Source: an uncultured Prevotella sp. | GTDB lineage: Bacteria; Bacteroidota; Bacteroidia; Bacteroidales; Bacteroidaceae | Assembly: GCA_900551985.1 (NCBI GenBank) | Contig: URYG01000041.1 | Location: 1-18,088, forward strand | DNA: 18,088 bases | Direction: 5' to 3' | Shown: positions 1 through 7,932 of the stretch, piece after piece | How the letters are laid out: each line of letters opens with the position of its first letter | How positions within the stretch are numbered: position 1 is the first letter of the stretch | Translations under genes and position numbers: made by a program | The notes under the pieces: generated by a model | Databases searched by the model: none | What the model was told of the DNA's origin: nothing | What the model saw: only the letters and a program-made list of their open reading frames with translations

Positions 1-1894
1 CGTAAACCTCCAGATCATAGATAGGCTCCAGGATCTTTGGACCTGCCTGCTTGAAGGCATCGCTGAATGCACGGCGGGCAGCTAGCATGAACGACAACTC
101 ATTGCTATCTACCGGGTGCATCTTGCCATCATATACGATAACGCGGACATCGCGGGCGTAAGAACCCGTAAGAGGTCCATGCTCCATACAATCCATGATA
201 CCCTTCAGGATAGCTGGCATGAAACGGGCATCGATAGCTCCACCAACCACAGAGTTGAGGAATACCAACTTGCCACCCCACTCCAGGGAAACTTCTTCGC
301 GGCTCTTGATGTTCATCTTGAACTCCTGGCCGTTGAAGGTGAATGATGTAGGATCCGGCATACCCTCTGCGTATGGCTCCACGATGAGGTGAACCTCACC
401 AAACTGGCCAGCACCGCCACTCTGCTTCTTATGACGATAGTCGGCACGAGCCTTCTTGGTAATGGTCTCACGATACGGGATGCGAGGCTCCTCGAAGACT
501 ACATTGAGCTTTTCATTGTTCTCCAGACGCCACTTCAATGTACGGAGGTGGAACTCACCCTGACCGCGTACGATTACCTGGCGCAACTCCTTGCTCTGAT
601 CCACAATCCATGTTGGGTCTTCCTGGCGCATCTTGAGAAGAGCAGCCATCAGTTTCTCTGTATCCTGAGCATTGACAGCCTTGATGGCACGAGAGTACTT
701 AGGATTAGGATACTTGATAAAATCGAAGCGCCACTCAGCACCCTTTCCGTTCAAGGTATTGCCTGTCTTCACGTCCTTCATCTTCACGGTACAACCAATA
801 TCACCGGCATTCAACTGATCTACAGGCACACGGTTGGCACCTGCGCAGGCATAAATCTGTCCGATACGCTCCTTGGAACCACGGTCTGAATTGGTCAGGT
901 CGTCACCACTCTTGATAGAACCACTCATCACCTTGAAGTAACTTACCTCACCGATATGTGGCTCCAAGCCCGTCTTAAAGAAATAAACACTCTCAGGCCC
1001 ATTGGTATCTGGAGTAATTTCCTCACCACGGGTATTATGCACCTTAGGCATCTCGCTTACGAAAGGAACAACGTTGCCCAAGAACTCCATCAGGCGGTGA
1101 ACGCCCATAGACTTACCTGCGCAAACGCAGAATACAGGGAAGATGCTGCGGATTACCAATCCCTTGCGGATACCCTCGCGGAGCTCATCCTCTGTCAAGC
1201 TTTCACTCTCGAAGAATTTCTCCATCAAGCCCTCGTCGTTTTCGGCAGCAGCCTCAACGAGTGCAGCATGAAGTTCCATAGCCTTGTCCATTTCCTCCTC
1301 AGGAATATCCTCGATGATAGGAGCACCGCCTTCTGGTTTCCAGGAATATTTTTTCATCAATAACACGTCAATGAGAGCATTGAAGCCAGGACCTGTCTCG
1401 ATAGGATATTGTATCTGCACACACTTAGAACCATAAATGTCCTTCATGGTGGCAATGAGGTTGTCAAAATCGCACTTGTCTGAGTCAAGCTGGTTAACGA
1501 GGAAAATAACAGGCTTGTTCAACTTCTCGGTATAACGGAAGTTGTTCTGGGTGCCTACCTCTGGACCATACTGACCATTGATAAGGATGACTGCCTGATC
1601 GGTAACGTTGAGTGATGTAATGGCACCACCTACGAAATCGTCGCTACCAGGGCAATCTATGATATTAAGCTTCTTATTGTTCCACTCCACATGAAAAACG
1701 GTAGGGAACACTGAGTAGCCATATTCCAACTCTACAGGGAAGTAGTCGCTCACCGTATTCTTCGCTTCTACAGAGCCTCTACGCTTGATAACGCCTGCTT
1801 CAAATAACATACTCTCGGCAAGTGTAGTCTTGCCGCTACCCGCACTGCCCAGCAATGCAATGTTTTTAATCTCATTAGTCTGATATACTCTCAT
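1..1894 (-). CDS. fusA2: Elongation factor G paralog (EF-G2 type), 3' end beyond the window
   Basis: Translational GTPase of the EF-G family that would promote tRNA-mRNA translocation on the ribosome. The window holds 631 codons from the ATG at 1894; the reading stops early in domain V, so roughly 80-90 residues are missing. Visible in the N-terminal G domain: a P-loop GSAGSGKT at residues 16-23, a switch II DCPGS at 80-84, and NQLD at 134-137. Canonical EF-G has HIDxGKT, DTPGH and NKMD. So the P-loop Asp (monovalent-ion site) is Gly, the catalytic His after PG is Ser84, and the switch I RGITI block reads YGYSV (58-62). These changes suggest weak or absent GTP hydrolysis. They match my memory of the Bacteroides thetaiotaomicron paralog EF-G2, reported to support translation without GTPase activity during carbon starvation. 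It is transcribed away from hemW from its own promoter. The family call is firm; the biochemical inference is not tested here. Confidence 0.93.
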   Translation of the reverse strand, partial: MRVYQTNEIKNIALLGSAGSGKTTLAESMLFEAGVIKRRGSVEAKNTVSDYFPVELEYGYSVFPTVFHVEWNNKKLNIIDCPGSDDFVGGAITSLNVTDQAVILINGQYGPEVGTQNNFRYTEKLNKPVIFLVNQLDSDKCDFDNLIATMKDIYGSKCVQIQYPIETGPGFNALIDVLLMKKYSWKPEGGAPIIEDIPEEEMDKAMELHAALVEAAAENDEGLMEKFFESESLTEDELREGIRKGLVIRSIFPVFCVCAGKSMGVHRLMEFLGNVVPFVSEMPKVHNTRGEEITPDTNGPESVYFFKTGLEPHIGEVSYFKVMSGSIKSGDDLTNSDRGSKERIGQIYACAGANRVPVDQLNAGDIGCTVKMKDVKTGNTLNGKGAEWRFDFIKYPNPKYSRAIKAVNAQDTEKLMAALLKMRQEDPTWIVDQSKELRQVIVRGQGEFHLRTLKWRLENNEKLNVVFEEPRIPYRETITKKARADYRHKKQSGGAGQFGEVHLIVEPYAEGMPDPTSFTFNGQEFKMNIKSREEVSLEWGGKLVFLNSVVGGAIDARFMPAILKGIMDCMEHGPLTGSYARDVRVIVYDGKMHPVDSNELSFMLAARRAFSDAFKQAGPKILEPIYDLEVY

Positions 1895-1976
1895 GACGCT
1901 TATAGATTTTTAAGGGTTATACTTAAATTGCTAGTTATTCGACAGTCCAATCATACGATTTTTCTGTTTCGTGCTA

Positions 1977-2008
1977 CTAAATTACACATTTTTCGGCAAT
2001 CCTGCAAA
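1977..2008 (-). promoter_or_regulatory. Promoter for the EF-G paralog
   Basis: On the minus strand TTTG (2008-2005) is followed after 20 bp by TAATTTAG (1984-1977). This is one mismatch from the Bacteroidota -7 consensus TAnnTTTG, with ideal spacing. It predicts an mRNA start near 1970 and a leader of about 75 nt before the ATG at 1894. Confidence 0.6.
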
Positions 2009-2023
2009 TTTTTTCACAAAAAA

Positions 2024-2056
2024 CTTGCTCTAAATTAAATTATATTAGTAATTTTG
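2024..2056 (+). promoter_or_regulatory. Promoter for hemW
   Basis: A TAATTTTG -7 element (2049-2056) fits TAnnTTTG exactly. A TTG at 2025-2027, 21 bp upstream, can act as a weak -33 element. The predicted mRNA start near 2063 leaves about 94 nt before the preferred hemW ATG at 2157. Confidence 0.6.
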
Positions 2057-2156
2057 CATCTTGTTAAGACATTCTTTTAGGCTTACACCTTATTATATAT
2101 AGAGAAAGATAAGGCTAAAGCCAGAAATGCCCATCAGGAATTCAGACTTTAAAAAC

Positions 2157-3347
2157 ATGGCAGGACTATACATACATATCCCATTCTGCGAGAGCCGCTG
2201 CATCTACTGCGGCTTCTACAGCACCACATCCCTCAGCATGCGGGATGATTACGTTAATGCTCTGTGCAAGGAAATGAAGATGCGCCCCATCAAAACGGCA
2301 ACTGATTACGATTACAGTTTCAAAACCATCTACCTGGGGGGTGGCACTCCCAGCCAGCTTACCCACGATCAGCTCATCCGCCTTTTCGAAGGTATCAAGG
2401 AGGCTTATTTTCCTCCAGAACATCCAGAAGAAGAATTCTCTAAAATGGAAATCACGATGGAATGCAACCCTGATGATGTATCAGAAGAATTCTGCAAGAC
2501 TCTCCAGCAGCTGCCTGTAAACAGGGTAAGCATGGGGGCACAGACCTTCTCTGATCATCGCCTCAGCTTCCTTCACCGCCGCCACAAGGCTGCAGATGTC
2601 AAGGCTGCCATAGAACGGTTGCGCGGCATCAACATCCACAACATCAGCATCGACCTGATGTTCGGTTTTCCTGGAGAAACCCTGGAGGACTGGGAAAAAG
2701 ACATTGATGAAGCCATCACACTGGGAGTAGAGCACATCTCAGCCTACAGCCTGATGTACGAAGAAGGAACAGCTCTCTACAGAATGCTGGGACAGGGAAA
2801 GATTGAGGAAATCGATGAGGAAACCAGCCGACAGATGTATGAGCTGCTCATCACCCTACTCACCTCTGCCGGTTACGAGCATTACGAAATCAGCAACTTC
2901 GCCAAGCCTGGCTGCCGTTCACGCCACAACAGCAGCTACTGGCATGAAGTGCCCTATATCGGAATAGGTGCAGCCGCCCACTCCTACAGACGAGAAACTA
3001 AAAGAGGTGAAGAAAACAAGATAGAAGTCACCAGAAGCTGGAATGTGGACAATATCAGGGAATACATCGCTTCCATCCAACAGGGGAAATTGCCTAGCGA
3101 AAGCGAATCCCTGGACCTTTCCACCAGATACAATGACCTTATTACCACCGCATTACGAACAAGCGACGGCATCGACATCGAAAAGATGAAAAAGGAGTTT
3201 GGCGTCCAATCAGCTTCACAGATGATGCAAGAAGCAGAGAAGCATATCCGCAGAGGCCTCATGAAGATAAACAACGGAAAGCTATCACTTACCCATCAAG
3301 GGCTCTATATATCAGATGATATCATGAGCGACTTTATGATTGTATAA
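2157..3347 (+). CDS. hemW: HemW-type radical SAM haem chaperone / coproporphyrinogen III oxidase-like protein
   Basis: Radical SAM protein of the HemW family, often annotated as oxygen-independent coproporphyrinogen III oxidase. HemW binds haem and an [4Fe-4S] cluster and is thought to deliver haem to target proteins; it is not the true HemN oxidase. The protein starts MAGLYIHIPFC and has the cluster motif CESRCIYC (Cys11, Cys15, Cys18 from this start), followed by Phe as in HemW, where HemN proteins differ. The SAM-binding GGGTPS follows. The C-terminal part carries the HemW-type helical tail. The frame stays open up to an ATG at 2127, which would add MPIRNSDFKN. I prefer 2157 because relatives begin at MAG(L/I)YIHIPFC. 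The length of 396 residues is usual. It is a single gene, divergent from the EF-G paralog, and its stop codon lies inside a tandem repeat. Confidence 0.9.
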   Translation: MAGLYIHIPFCESRCIYCGFYSTTSLSMRDDYVNALCKEMKMRPIKTATDYDYSFKTIYLGGGTPSQLTHDQLIRLFEGIKEAYFPPEHPEEEFSKMEITMECNPDDVSEEFCKTLQQLPVNRVSMGAQTFSDHRLSFLHRRHKAADVKAAIERLRGINIHNISIDLMFGFPGETLEDWEKDIDEAITLGVEHISAYSLMYEEGTALYRMLGQGKIEEIDEETSRQMYELLITLLTSAGYEHYEISNFAKPGCRSRHNSSYWHEVPYIGIGAAAHSYRRETKRGEENKIEVTRSWNVDNIREYIASIQQGKLPSESESLDLSTRYNDLITTALRTSDGIDIEKMKKEFGVQSASQMMQEAEKHIRRGLMKINNGKLSLTHQGLYISDDIMSDFMIV

Positions 3348-3385
3348 AACTACATAATTGTATAAAACTACATAATCGCATAAAA
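3341..3385 (+). repeat. 18-bp tandem repeat spanning the hemW stop codon
   Basis: TGTATAAAACTACATAAT occurs twice without mismatch (3341-3358 and 3359-3376). A third partial copy, CGCATAAAA (3377-3385), differs at two of nine positions. The first copy contains the hemW stop TAA (3345-3347). Because the period is a multiple of three, TAA recurs in frame at 3363 and 3381. Confidence 0.9.
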
Positions 3386-3392
3386 AAAAGGA

Positions 3393-3424
3393 AAAATGGA
3401 GCCTTATTTCCAGGGCTCCATTTT
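3393..3424. terminator. Hairpin shared by hemW and the convergent small membrane protein gene
   Basis: A perfect 11-bp stem pairs AAAATGGAGCC (3393-3403) with GGCTCCATTTT (3414-3424) around a 10-nt loop. On the minus strand it is followed by a long T-rich run (3390 down to 3382), so it is a good intrinsic terminator for the 120-codon gene. On the plus strand only TTTT follows, so it is weaker for hemW. The stop codon of the minus-strand gene lies in the loop. Confidence 0.75.
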
Positions 3425-3766
3425 ATCCAGACCATATTTCTTATATCTTTCGTAATAATACTGCTTAATCTGCTCTATTGCCTGAATGGTTGATTTCTTT
3501 TTCTGAAAAAAAGGCTTCACCATCTGCAGAAGCACAAACAGCACTACCACTACCAATAAGATAATGGCCCAAGACATTACCTCACTCTTCAGATTGATAT
3601 GGGGCTGTATGAGAATACCTGCAGCCACAGGAAAGATATAACACACCCAATCCATTGGCGTATCCAATTTGGTTGACTCCAAGTATTCCTGCCGCAAGTT
3701 GCGAGGAGCATTCAAAAGCATCCTCTTGCTGTGTGCGCTCCAATACTCTTCAAATTCTTTTTCCAT
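3404..3766 (-). CDS. Small membrane protein of unknown function, two transmembrane helices
   Basis: A 120-residue protein I do not recognise. An N-terminal soluble stretch (1-38) is rich in charged residues (MEKEFEEYW). Two hydrophobic segments follow at about 39-55 (DWVCYIFPVAAGIL) and 63-83 (VMSWAIILLVVVVLFVLLQ). A basic KPFFQKKK stretch comes next, then a charged, Tyr-rich C-terminal tail (YYYERYKKYGLDK). The positive charge after the second helix suggests both ends are cytoplasmic. There is no signal peptide and no catalytic motif. It is a lone gene with a plausible promoter -7 element 130 bp upstream and a strong terminator that overlaps its last codons. The clean hydrophobic pattern, promoter and terminator support a real gene; the function is unknown. 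Confidence 0.75.
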   Translation of the reverse strand: MEKEFEEYWSAHSKRMLLNAPRNLRQEYLESTKLDTPMDWVCYIFPVAAGILIQPHINLKSEVMSWAIILLVVVVLFVLLQMVKPFFQKKKSTIQAIEQIKQYYYERYKKYGLDKMEPWK

Positions 3767-3895
3767 TAACTTTATTACTCCTATTTTGTTTGGCTACCGG
3801 CATATCAGGCAATCTTTAGCCAAACCAGTCAGCTCATCAGTTAGTTTAATCTTAATATTTACTATTGCATAGCTGCATTTCATGCAATTCGTCGA

Positions 3896-3929
3896 CAAAG
3901 ATACTACATTTTTATCAATTTCCCCCAAT
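3896..3929 (-). promoter_or_regulatory. Probable promoter of the small membrane protein gene
   Basis: On the minus strand TATCTTTG (3903-3896) matches the -7 consensus TAnnTTTG exactly. A TTG (3928-3926) lies 22 bp upstream, slightly further than ideal. The predicted leader is about 120 nt. Confidence 0.5.
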
Positions 3930-3998
3930 ATTTATCTGCAAACTCCAATTAATTAACAACATTTTACTAAAAAACACCATATAAGCGTATAAAAAAAT

Positions 3999-4032
3999 AA
4001 AAAGGCAACACTTCCATAAGCATTGCCTTTTT
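3999..4032 (-). terminator. Intrinsic terminator of the acnA-gltA operon
   Basis: A perfect 10-bp stem joins AAAAAGGCAA (3999-4008) and TTGCCTTTTT (4023-4032) across a 14-nt loop. On the minus strand the right arm runs into TTTTTATTTTTTT, a good U-tract. It lies about 75 nt after the gltA stop. Confidence 0.85.
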
Positions 4033-4068
4033 ATATATAATCATTTTTATATGAATCTTTCCATTTTT

Positions 4069-4109
4069 ACTTGATAGATTCTCCTATCACTTGATAAGAT
4101 TCTCCTATC
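4069..4109 (-). repeat. Tandem repeat spanning the gltA stop codon
   Basis: Two adjacent copies, 4069-4088 (20 bp) and 4089-4109 (21 bp), differ only by one extra A. In gltA direction each begins GATAGGAGAATCT. The first copy read contains the stop TAG (4107-4105). The 21-nt offset places a second TAG in frame at 4086-4084, with an in-frame TGA just before it. The shorter copy has a small internal inverted repeat, GATAG/CTATC. Confidence 0.9.
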
Positions 4110-5451
4110 TCTCATTTAATGGAGTATAATCCAACTCACCCAGAATATTCTTGTAAGCAGGACGAATAATGCGGCGGCCTTCGAAGTTAAGCTCCTCGAT
4201 GCGATGAGCCGTCCAACCCACGATACGCGCCATGGCAAAGATTGGGGTATAAATCTCCTGTGGAAGACCAATCATCTCATAGATGAAACCGCTGTAGAAG
4301 TCGAGATTGGCACAGGCAGGCTTGCTGCCGCCACGATGCTCCTGCAGGCACTTGATACCCTCCTGCTCGATAAGCTTCAGGAAGTTGTACTCATCCTCTC
4401 TACCCTTCTCCTTGGCAAGTTCGCCAGCCAGTCTCTTTAGCTCCACTGCACGAGGATCGCTCAAGGTATAGACAGCATGACCGATACCATAGATAAGACC
4501 CGTCTTGTCGTAAGCCTCCTTATTGAGCATGCGATTCAGGTAGAGATCGAGCTCGTTCACGTTTGTCCAGTCCTTGATAGCCTCCTTCAGATGATGGAAC
4601 ATATTGATAACCTTGATGTTGGCACCACCATGAAGAGGACCCTTCAAGCTACCGATACCGGCAGCGATGGAACTGTAGGTATCCGTGCGGGTAGAAGAAG
4701 TAACACGCACCGTAAAGGTAGAGTTGTTACCACCGCCATGCTCCGCCTGGATAATCAGAAGCAGATCGAGCATACGCGCATCCAGCTCTGAATAGTTCTC
4801 GTGCTTCATCATATAGAGGAAATTTTCTGCAATAGAGAGATTCTCACGTGGATGACGGATGTGCAGACTTCTGCCCTGTACAGAGTGGCGGTAGATGTTG
4901 TATGCATAAGCGATGATGGTTGGGAACTTGGCAATCAGCTCTATACTCTGGCGCATCAGATTATCACGACTGATATCATCAGGATTTGGATCGAAGGTGT
5001 ACATCTCGAGCACACAGCGAGCCAGGATGTTCATAATATTGGAACCCTCCAGCTCGATGATGTGGGTAATGGTACGGTGATCGAGCGGCATATTGTCGTT
5101 CAGGAGTTCTTTGAAGGCATCCAGCTCCTCCTTATCCGGCAGCTGGCCGGAAAGGAGCAGGAAGGCAACCTCCTCGAAACCGAATCGCTTCTCCTTCAGA
5201 AGAGGAGTAACGAGATCATCAAGCTCATAGCCACGATAGTAGAGCTTGCCCTCGGTAGGCTTCAGCTTGCCATTCTCGTCGCGCTCATAGCCCACAACGT
5301 TACCGATATTGGTCAATCCTACCAGCACACCAGAGCCATCCTCATTACGGAGTCCACGCTTTACATTGAACTTGGTGAATGCCTCCTTATCAATCTTACA
5401 TGAGTTCTTTACCTCATCACTTAGTTTATATATTAAATATTCTTTATTCAT
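4105..5451 (-). CDS. gltA: Citrate synthase
   Basis: Condenses oxaloacetate and acetyl-CoA to citrate in the cytoplasm, the entry step of the oxidative TCA branch and of glutamate synthesis. The 448-residue protein has the expected active-site set: GPLHGGAN (His274), GIGHAVY with SDPR (His325, close to the citrate synthase signature), and NLDFYSG (Asp384). The HGGGNNSTF block (His238 on) replaces the HELNxST of many relatives and marks the subgroup common in Bacteroidota. The N-terminal extension of about 60 residues (INxxxF-type leader, then VGLTNIGNVVGY) is also usual there. It is the second gene of an operon, 5 bp after the acnA stop, and is followed by a tandem repeat over its stop codon and then an intrinsic terminator. 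No icd gene separates acnA and gltA here. Confidence 0.95.
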   Translation of the reverse strand: MNKEYLIYKLSDEVKNSCKIDKEAFTKFNVKRGLRNEDGSGVLVGLTNIGNVVGYERDENGKLKPTEGKLYYRGYELDDLVTPLLKEKRFGFEEVAFLLLSGQLPDKEELDAFKELLNDNMPLDHRTITHIIELEGSNIMNILARCVLEMYTFDPNPDDISRDNLMRQSIELIAKFPTIIAYAYNIYRHSVQGRSLHIRHPRENLSIAENFLYMMKHENYSELDARMLDLLLIIQAEHGGGNNSTFTVRVTSSTRTDTYSSIAAGIGSLKGPLHGGANIKVINMFHHLKEAIKDWTNVNELDLYLNRMLNKEAYDKTGLIYGIGHAVYTLSDPRAVELKRLAGELAKEKGREDEYNFLKLIEQEGIKCLQEHRGGSKPACANLDFYSGFIYEMIGLPQEIYTPIFAMARIVGWTAHRIEELNFEGRRIIRPAYKNILGELDYTPLNER

Positions 5452-5456
5452 AACTG

Positions 5457-7715
5457 TTACTTTTTAGCTGCAAAATTCAATGCAGAACCAGCCTTAAACC
5501 ATGCAATCTGTGTATCATTATAAGTATGCTCAACCTCGAAACTATCCTCAGAACCATCCTTGTGCTTCAAGGTGAAGGTGAGTTTAGAACCTGGAGCAAA
5601 CTCCTTCAAACCGGTCAGCGAGATACGGTCGTCTTCCTGTACCTTATTATAATCATCCTTGTTGCAGAAGGTAAGGGCGAGCATACCCTGCTTCTTCAGG
5701 TTGGTCTCGTGGATACGGGCAAAGCTCTTGGCGAGAATCACCTTCACGTTCAGGAAGCGAGGCTCCATGGCAGCATGCTCACGAGATGAACCCTCGCCAT
5801 AGTTATCCTCTGCCACCACGATGCTGCTGATGCCCTGAGCCTTGTAAGCCTTGGCTGCAGTAGAAACCTCCACATACTTGCCATCCAACAGATTCTTCAC
5901 CTTGTTGCTCTCGCCATTGAAGGCGTTGACGGCCCCCATCAGCAGGTTGTCAGAGATATTCTGAAGATGTCCGCGGAACTTCAACCATGGACCAGCCATT
6001 GAGATATGGTCGGTGGTACACTTACCCTCGGTCTTGATGAGGAGAGGCATATCTATCAAGTCCTTTCCATCCCAAGGAGCAAATGGAGCCAACTTCTGCA
6101 GGCGGTTGCTGTCTGGAGCAATCACTACCTCTATGTTGGCATTCGCCTCGCTAGGAGCAATGAAGCCCTTGTCTTCTACGGCAAATCCCTTAGGAGGGAA
6201 GGTGAAACCGGTAGGCGCATCGAGCTTCACGCTGTTGCCATCCTTATCTAACAAGGTGTCGGTGGCTGGATTGAAATCCAGGCGGCCGGCAATGGTGAGA
6301 GCCACGGTGAGCTCAGGGCTGCCGATGAAGGCGAATGTATTAGGGTTGCCATCTGCACGACGACGGAAGTTTCTATTGAAAGAAGTAACGATGGCATTCT
6401 TGCGGGTGTTGTCATCAGTGTGACGCTTCCACTGTCCGATGCAAGGACCGCAGGCATTGGTCATAATCAAGGCTCCAATTTTCTTGAAGTCATCGAGAAT
6501 GCCATCACGCTCAGCCGTATAGCGAATCTGCTCAGAACCAGGGTTGATGATGAGCTGACCCTTTACCTGGATGCCCTTCTCGTAAGCCTGGCGTGCTACA
6601 CTTGCCGCACGAGCCAAGTCCTGATAGGAAGAGTTGGTGCAGCTACCTACCAATCCTACCTCTACCACCATCGGATAATCATTGGCCGGACCCTTTGCCT
6701 TCATGTGAGAGATAGGGGTTGCTGCATCCGGAGTAAACGGACCATTGAGATGTGGCTCCACCTTAGAGAGGTCGATTTCTACAATCTGGTCATAGAAAGC
6801 TGACGGATTGGCAAGCACCTCATCATCAGCACGAAGTTCGGCAGCGTTCTTCTGGGCAAGAGAAGCAATCTCCTCACGACCTGTCTTGCGGAGATATTCG
6901 CTGGCATTCTGGTCGAATGGGAAGATAGAGCAGGTAGCTCCCAGCTCTGCACCCATATTACAGATGGTAGCCTTACCGGTAGTAGAGATACTATCCAGAC
7001 CATCGCCGAAGTATTCAAGGATGGCATTGGTTCCACCCTTCACGGTAAGAATGCCCAGGATTTCGAGAATTACATCCTTAGGAGTAGCCCAACCAGAGAG
7101 TTTACCCGTGAGATGAACACCGATAAGACGAGGCATCTTGAGCTCCCAAGGCTGACCTGTAAGCACATCCACGGCATCAGCACCACCGACACCAACAGCT
7201 ACCATACCGAGACCGCCGGCATTTGGCGTGTGAGAATCAGTACCTACCATCATACCTCCAGGGAATGCATAGTTCTCAAGCACCACCTGATGGATGATAC
7301 CGGCACCTGGTCCCCAGAATCCGATGTGATATTTCTGAGAAACAGACTTCAGGAAATCATATACCTCCTTGTTGGTCTTACATGCTTCAGGAAGGTCTTG
7401 AATAGCCCCCACGTCTGCACGAATCAAGTGATCGCAATGTACTGAAGCAGGAACAGCCACTTTATCCTTACCGGCGTTCATAAACTGCAAGAGCGCCATC
7501 TGAGCGGTAGCATCCTGCATAGCCACGCGGTTAGGTCGGAAATCCACATATTCTATACCTCTTTTATATGGGCGCAACTCAGCTGGGGCGAAAAGATGCG
7601 CAAAAAGCACCTTCTCGGCATAAGTGAGAGGTCGTTTCACAGTAGCCTTAGCCTGTTTTACACTTTCCGAATACGAAGCATAAAAGCTTCTCAGCATTTC
7701 AATGTCCAGTATCAT
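5457..7715 (-). CDS. acnA: Aconitate hydratase (mitochondrial-type aconitase)
   Basis: Isomerises citrate and isocitrate through cis-aconitate with a [4Fe-4S] cluster. From the ATG at 7715 the protein is 752 residues, the size of mitochondrial-type aconitases. Cluster ligands are seen in GSCTNSS (about Cys359) and ACGPCIGQW (about Cys422 and Cys425). The substrate-binding blocks GTDSHTPNAGG and, near residue 650, SSREHAAMEPR are intact. The frame runs three codons further up to a GTG at 7724; I chose the ATG because MILDIEMLRSFYASY resembles the start of relatives. It is the first gene of the acnA-gltA operon and has a consensus -7 element 88 bp upstream. Its stop is 5 bp before the gltA ATG, so the two enzymes that make isocitrate are co-expressed. 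Confidence 0.95.
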   Translation of the reverse strand: MILDIEMLRSFYASYSESVKQAKATVKRPLTYAEKVLFAHLFAPAELRPYKRGIEYVDFRPNRVAMQDATAQMALLQFMNAGKDKVAVPASVHCDHLIRADVGAIQDLPEACKTNKEVYDFLKSVSQKYHIGFWGPGAGIIHQVVLENYAFPGGMMVGTDSHTPNAGGLGMVAVGVGGADAVDVLTGQPWELKMPRLIGVHLTGKLSGWATPKDVILEILGILTVKGGTNAILEYFGDGLDSISTTGKATICNMGAELGATCSIFPFDQNASEYLRKTGREEIASLAQKNAAELRADDEVLANPSAFYDQIVEIDLSKVEPHLNGPFTPDAATPISHMKAKGPANDYPMVVEVGLVGSCTNSSYQDLARAASVARQAYEKGIQVKGQLIINPGSEQIRYTAERDGILDDFKKIGALIMTNACGPCIGQWKRHTDDNTRKNAIVTSFNRNFRRRADGNPNTFAFIGSPELTVALTIAGRLDFNPATDTLLDKDGNSVKLDAPTGFTFPPKGFAVEDKGFIAPSEANANIEVVIAPDSNRLQKLAPFAPWDGKDLIDMPLLIKTEGKCTTDHISMAGPWLKFRGHLQNISDNLLMGAVNAFNGESNKVKNLLDGKYVEVSTAAKAYKAQGISSIVVAEDNYGEGSSREHAAMEPRFLNVKVILAKSFARIHETNLKKQGMLALTFCNKDDYNKVQEDDRISLTGLKEFAPGSKLTFTLKHKDGSEDSFEVEHTYNDTQIAWFKAGSALNFAAKK

Positions 7716-7802
7716 CTTATTCACTAATTATTTGATTAATTATACACTCGTGTGCGCACACCATACAACAGCAAAATACGCACTACCGAACTTTTTTGTT
7801 TG

Positions 7803-7810
7803 CAAATATA
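7803..7810 (-). promoter_or_regulatory. -7 element of the acnA-gltA promoter
   Basis: TATATTTG on the minus strand fits TAnnTTTG exactly. No good TTTG is found 19-21 bp upstream, so the -33 element is weak or an activator may be needed. The predicted leader is about 80 nt. Confidence 0.5.
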
Positions 7811-7932
7811 CGACTTTTTCTGCAAATAGTAGCACATTTTATCGAAAATTTATCATTTTGCTAGCATTTTTCTTGTTTTTTTGATAAATTTGTTGTATAT
7901 TTATACAGAAGAATGCTGTTTTTCTACGATAA

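Larger units (their letters stand above)
3767..4104. other. Non-coding stretch between the small membrane protein gene and gltA
   Basis: An AT-rich intergenic region. It holds the leader and promoter of the 120-codon gene at its left, the gltA terminator hairpin at 3999-4032, and most of the gltA 3' tandem repeat at its right. I see no further gene or RNA in it. Confidence 0.7.

Noticed and set aside
389..1363. Open frames on the plus strand across the EF-G paralog
   Set aside because: They are antisense to a clearly coding gene and resemble no known protein.
2127..2156. Earlier ATG for hemW
   Set aside because: The extra ten residues are not part of the HemW N-terminus, which normally begins M-A-G; kept only as an alternative.
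4801..5403. 200-codon open frame on the plus strand
   Set aside because: Lies wholly antisense to gltA, has no recognisable domain and no promoter; a shadow of the coding strand.
7716..7724. GTG start for acnA three codons upstream
   Set aside because: An ATG at 7715 gives a standard aconitase N-terminus.
7885..7892. Second trmD promoter at TAAATTTG
   Set aside because: The nearest TTTG is 24 bp upstream, outside the usual 19-21 bp, and the box lies in AT-rich DNA where such matches arise by chance.
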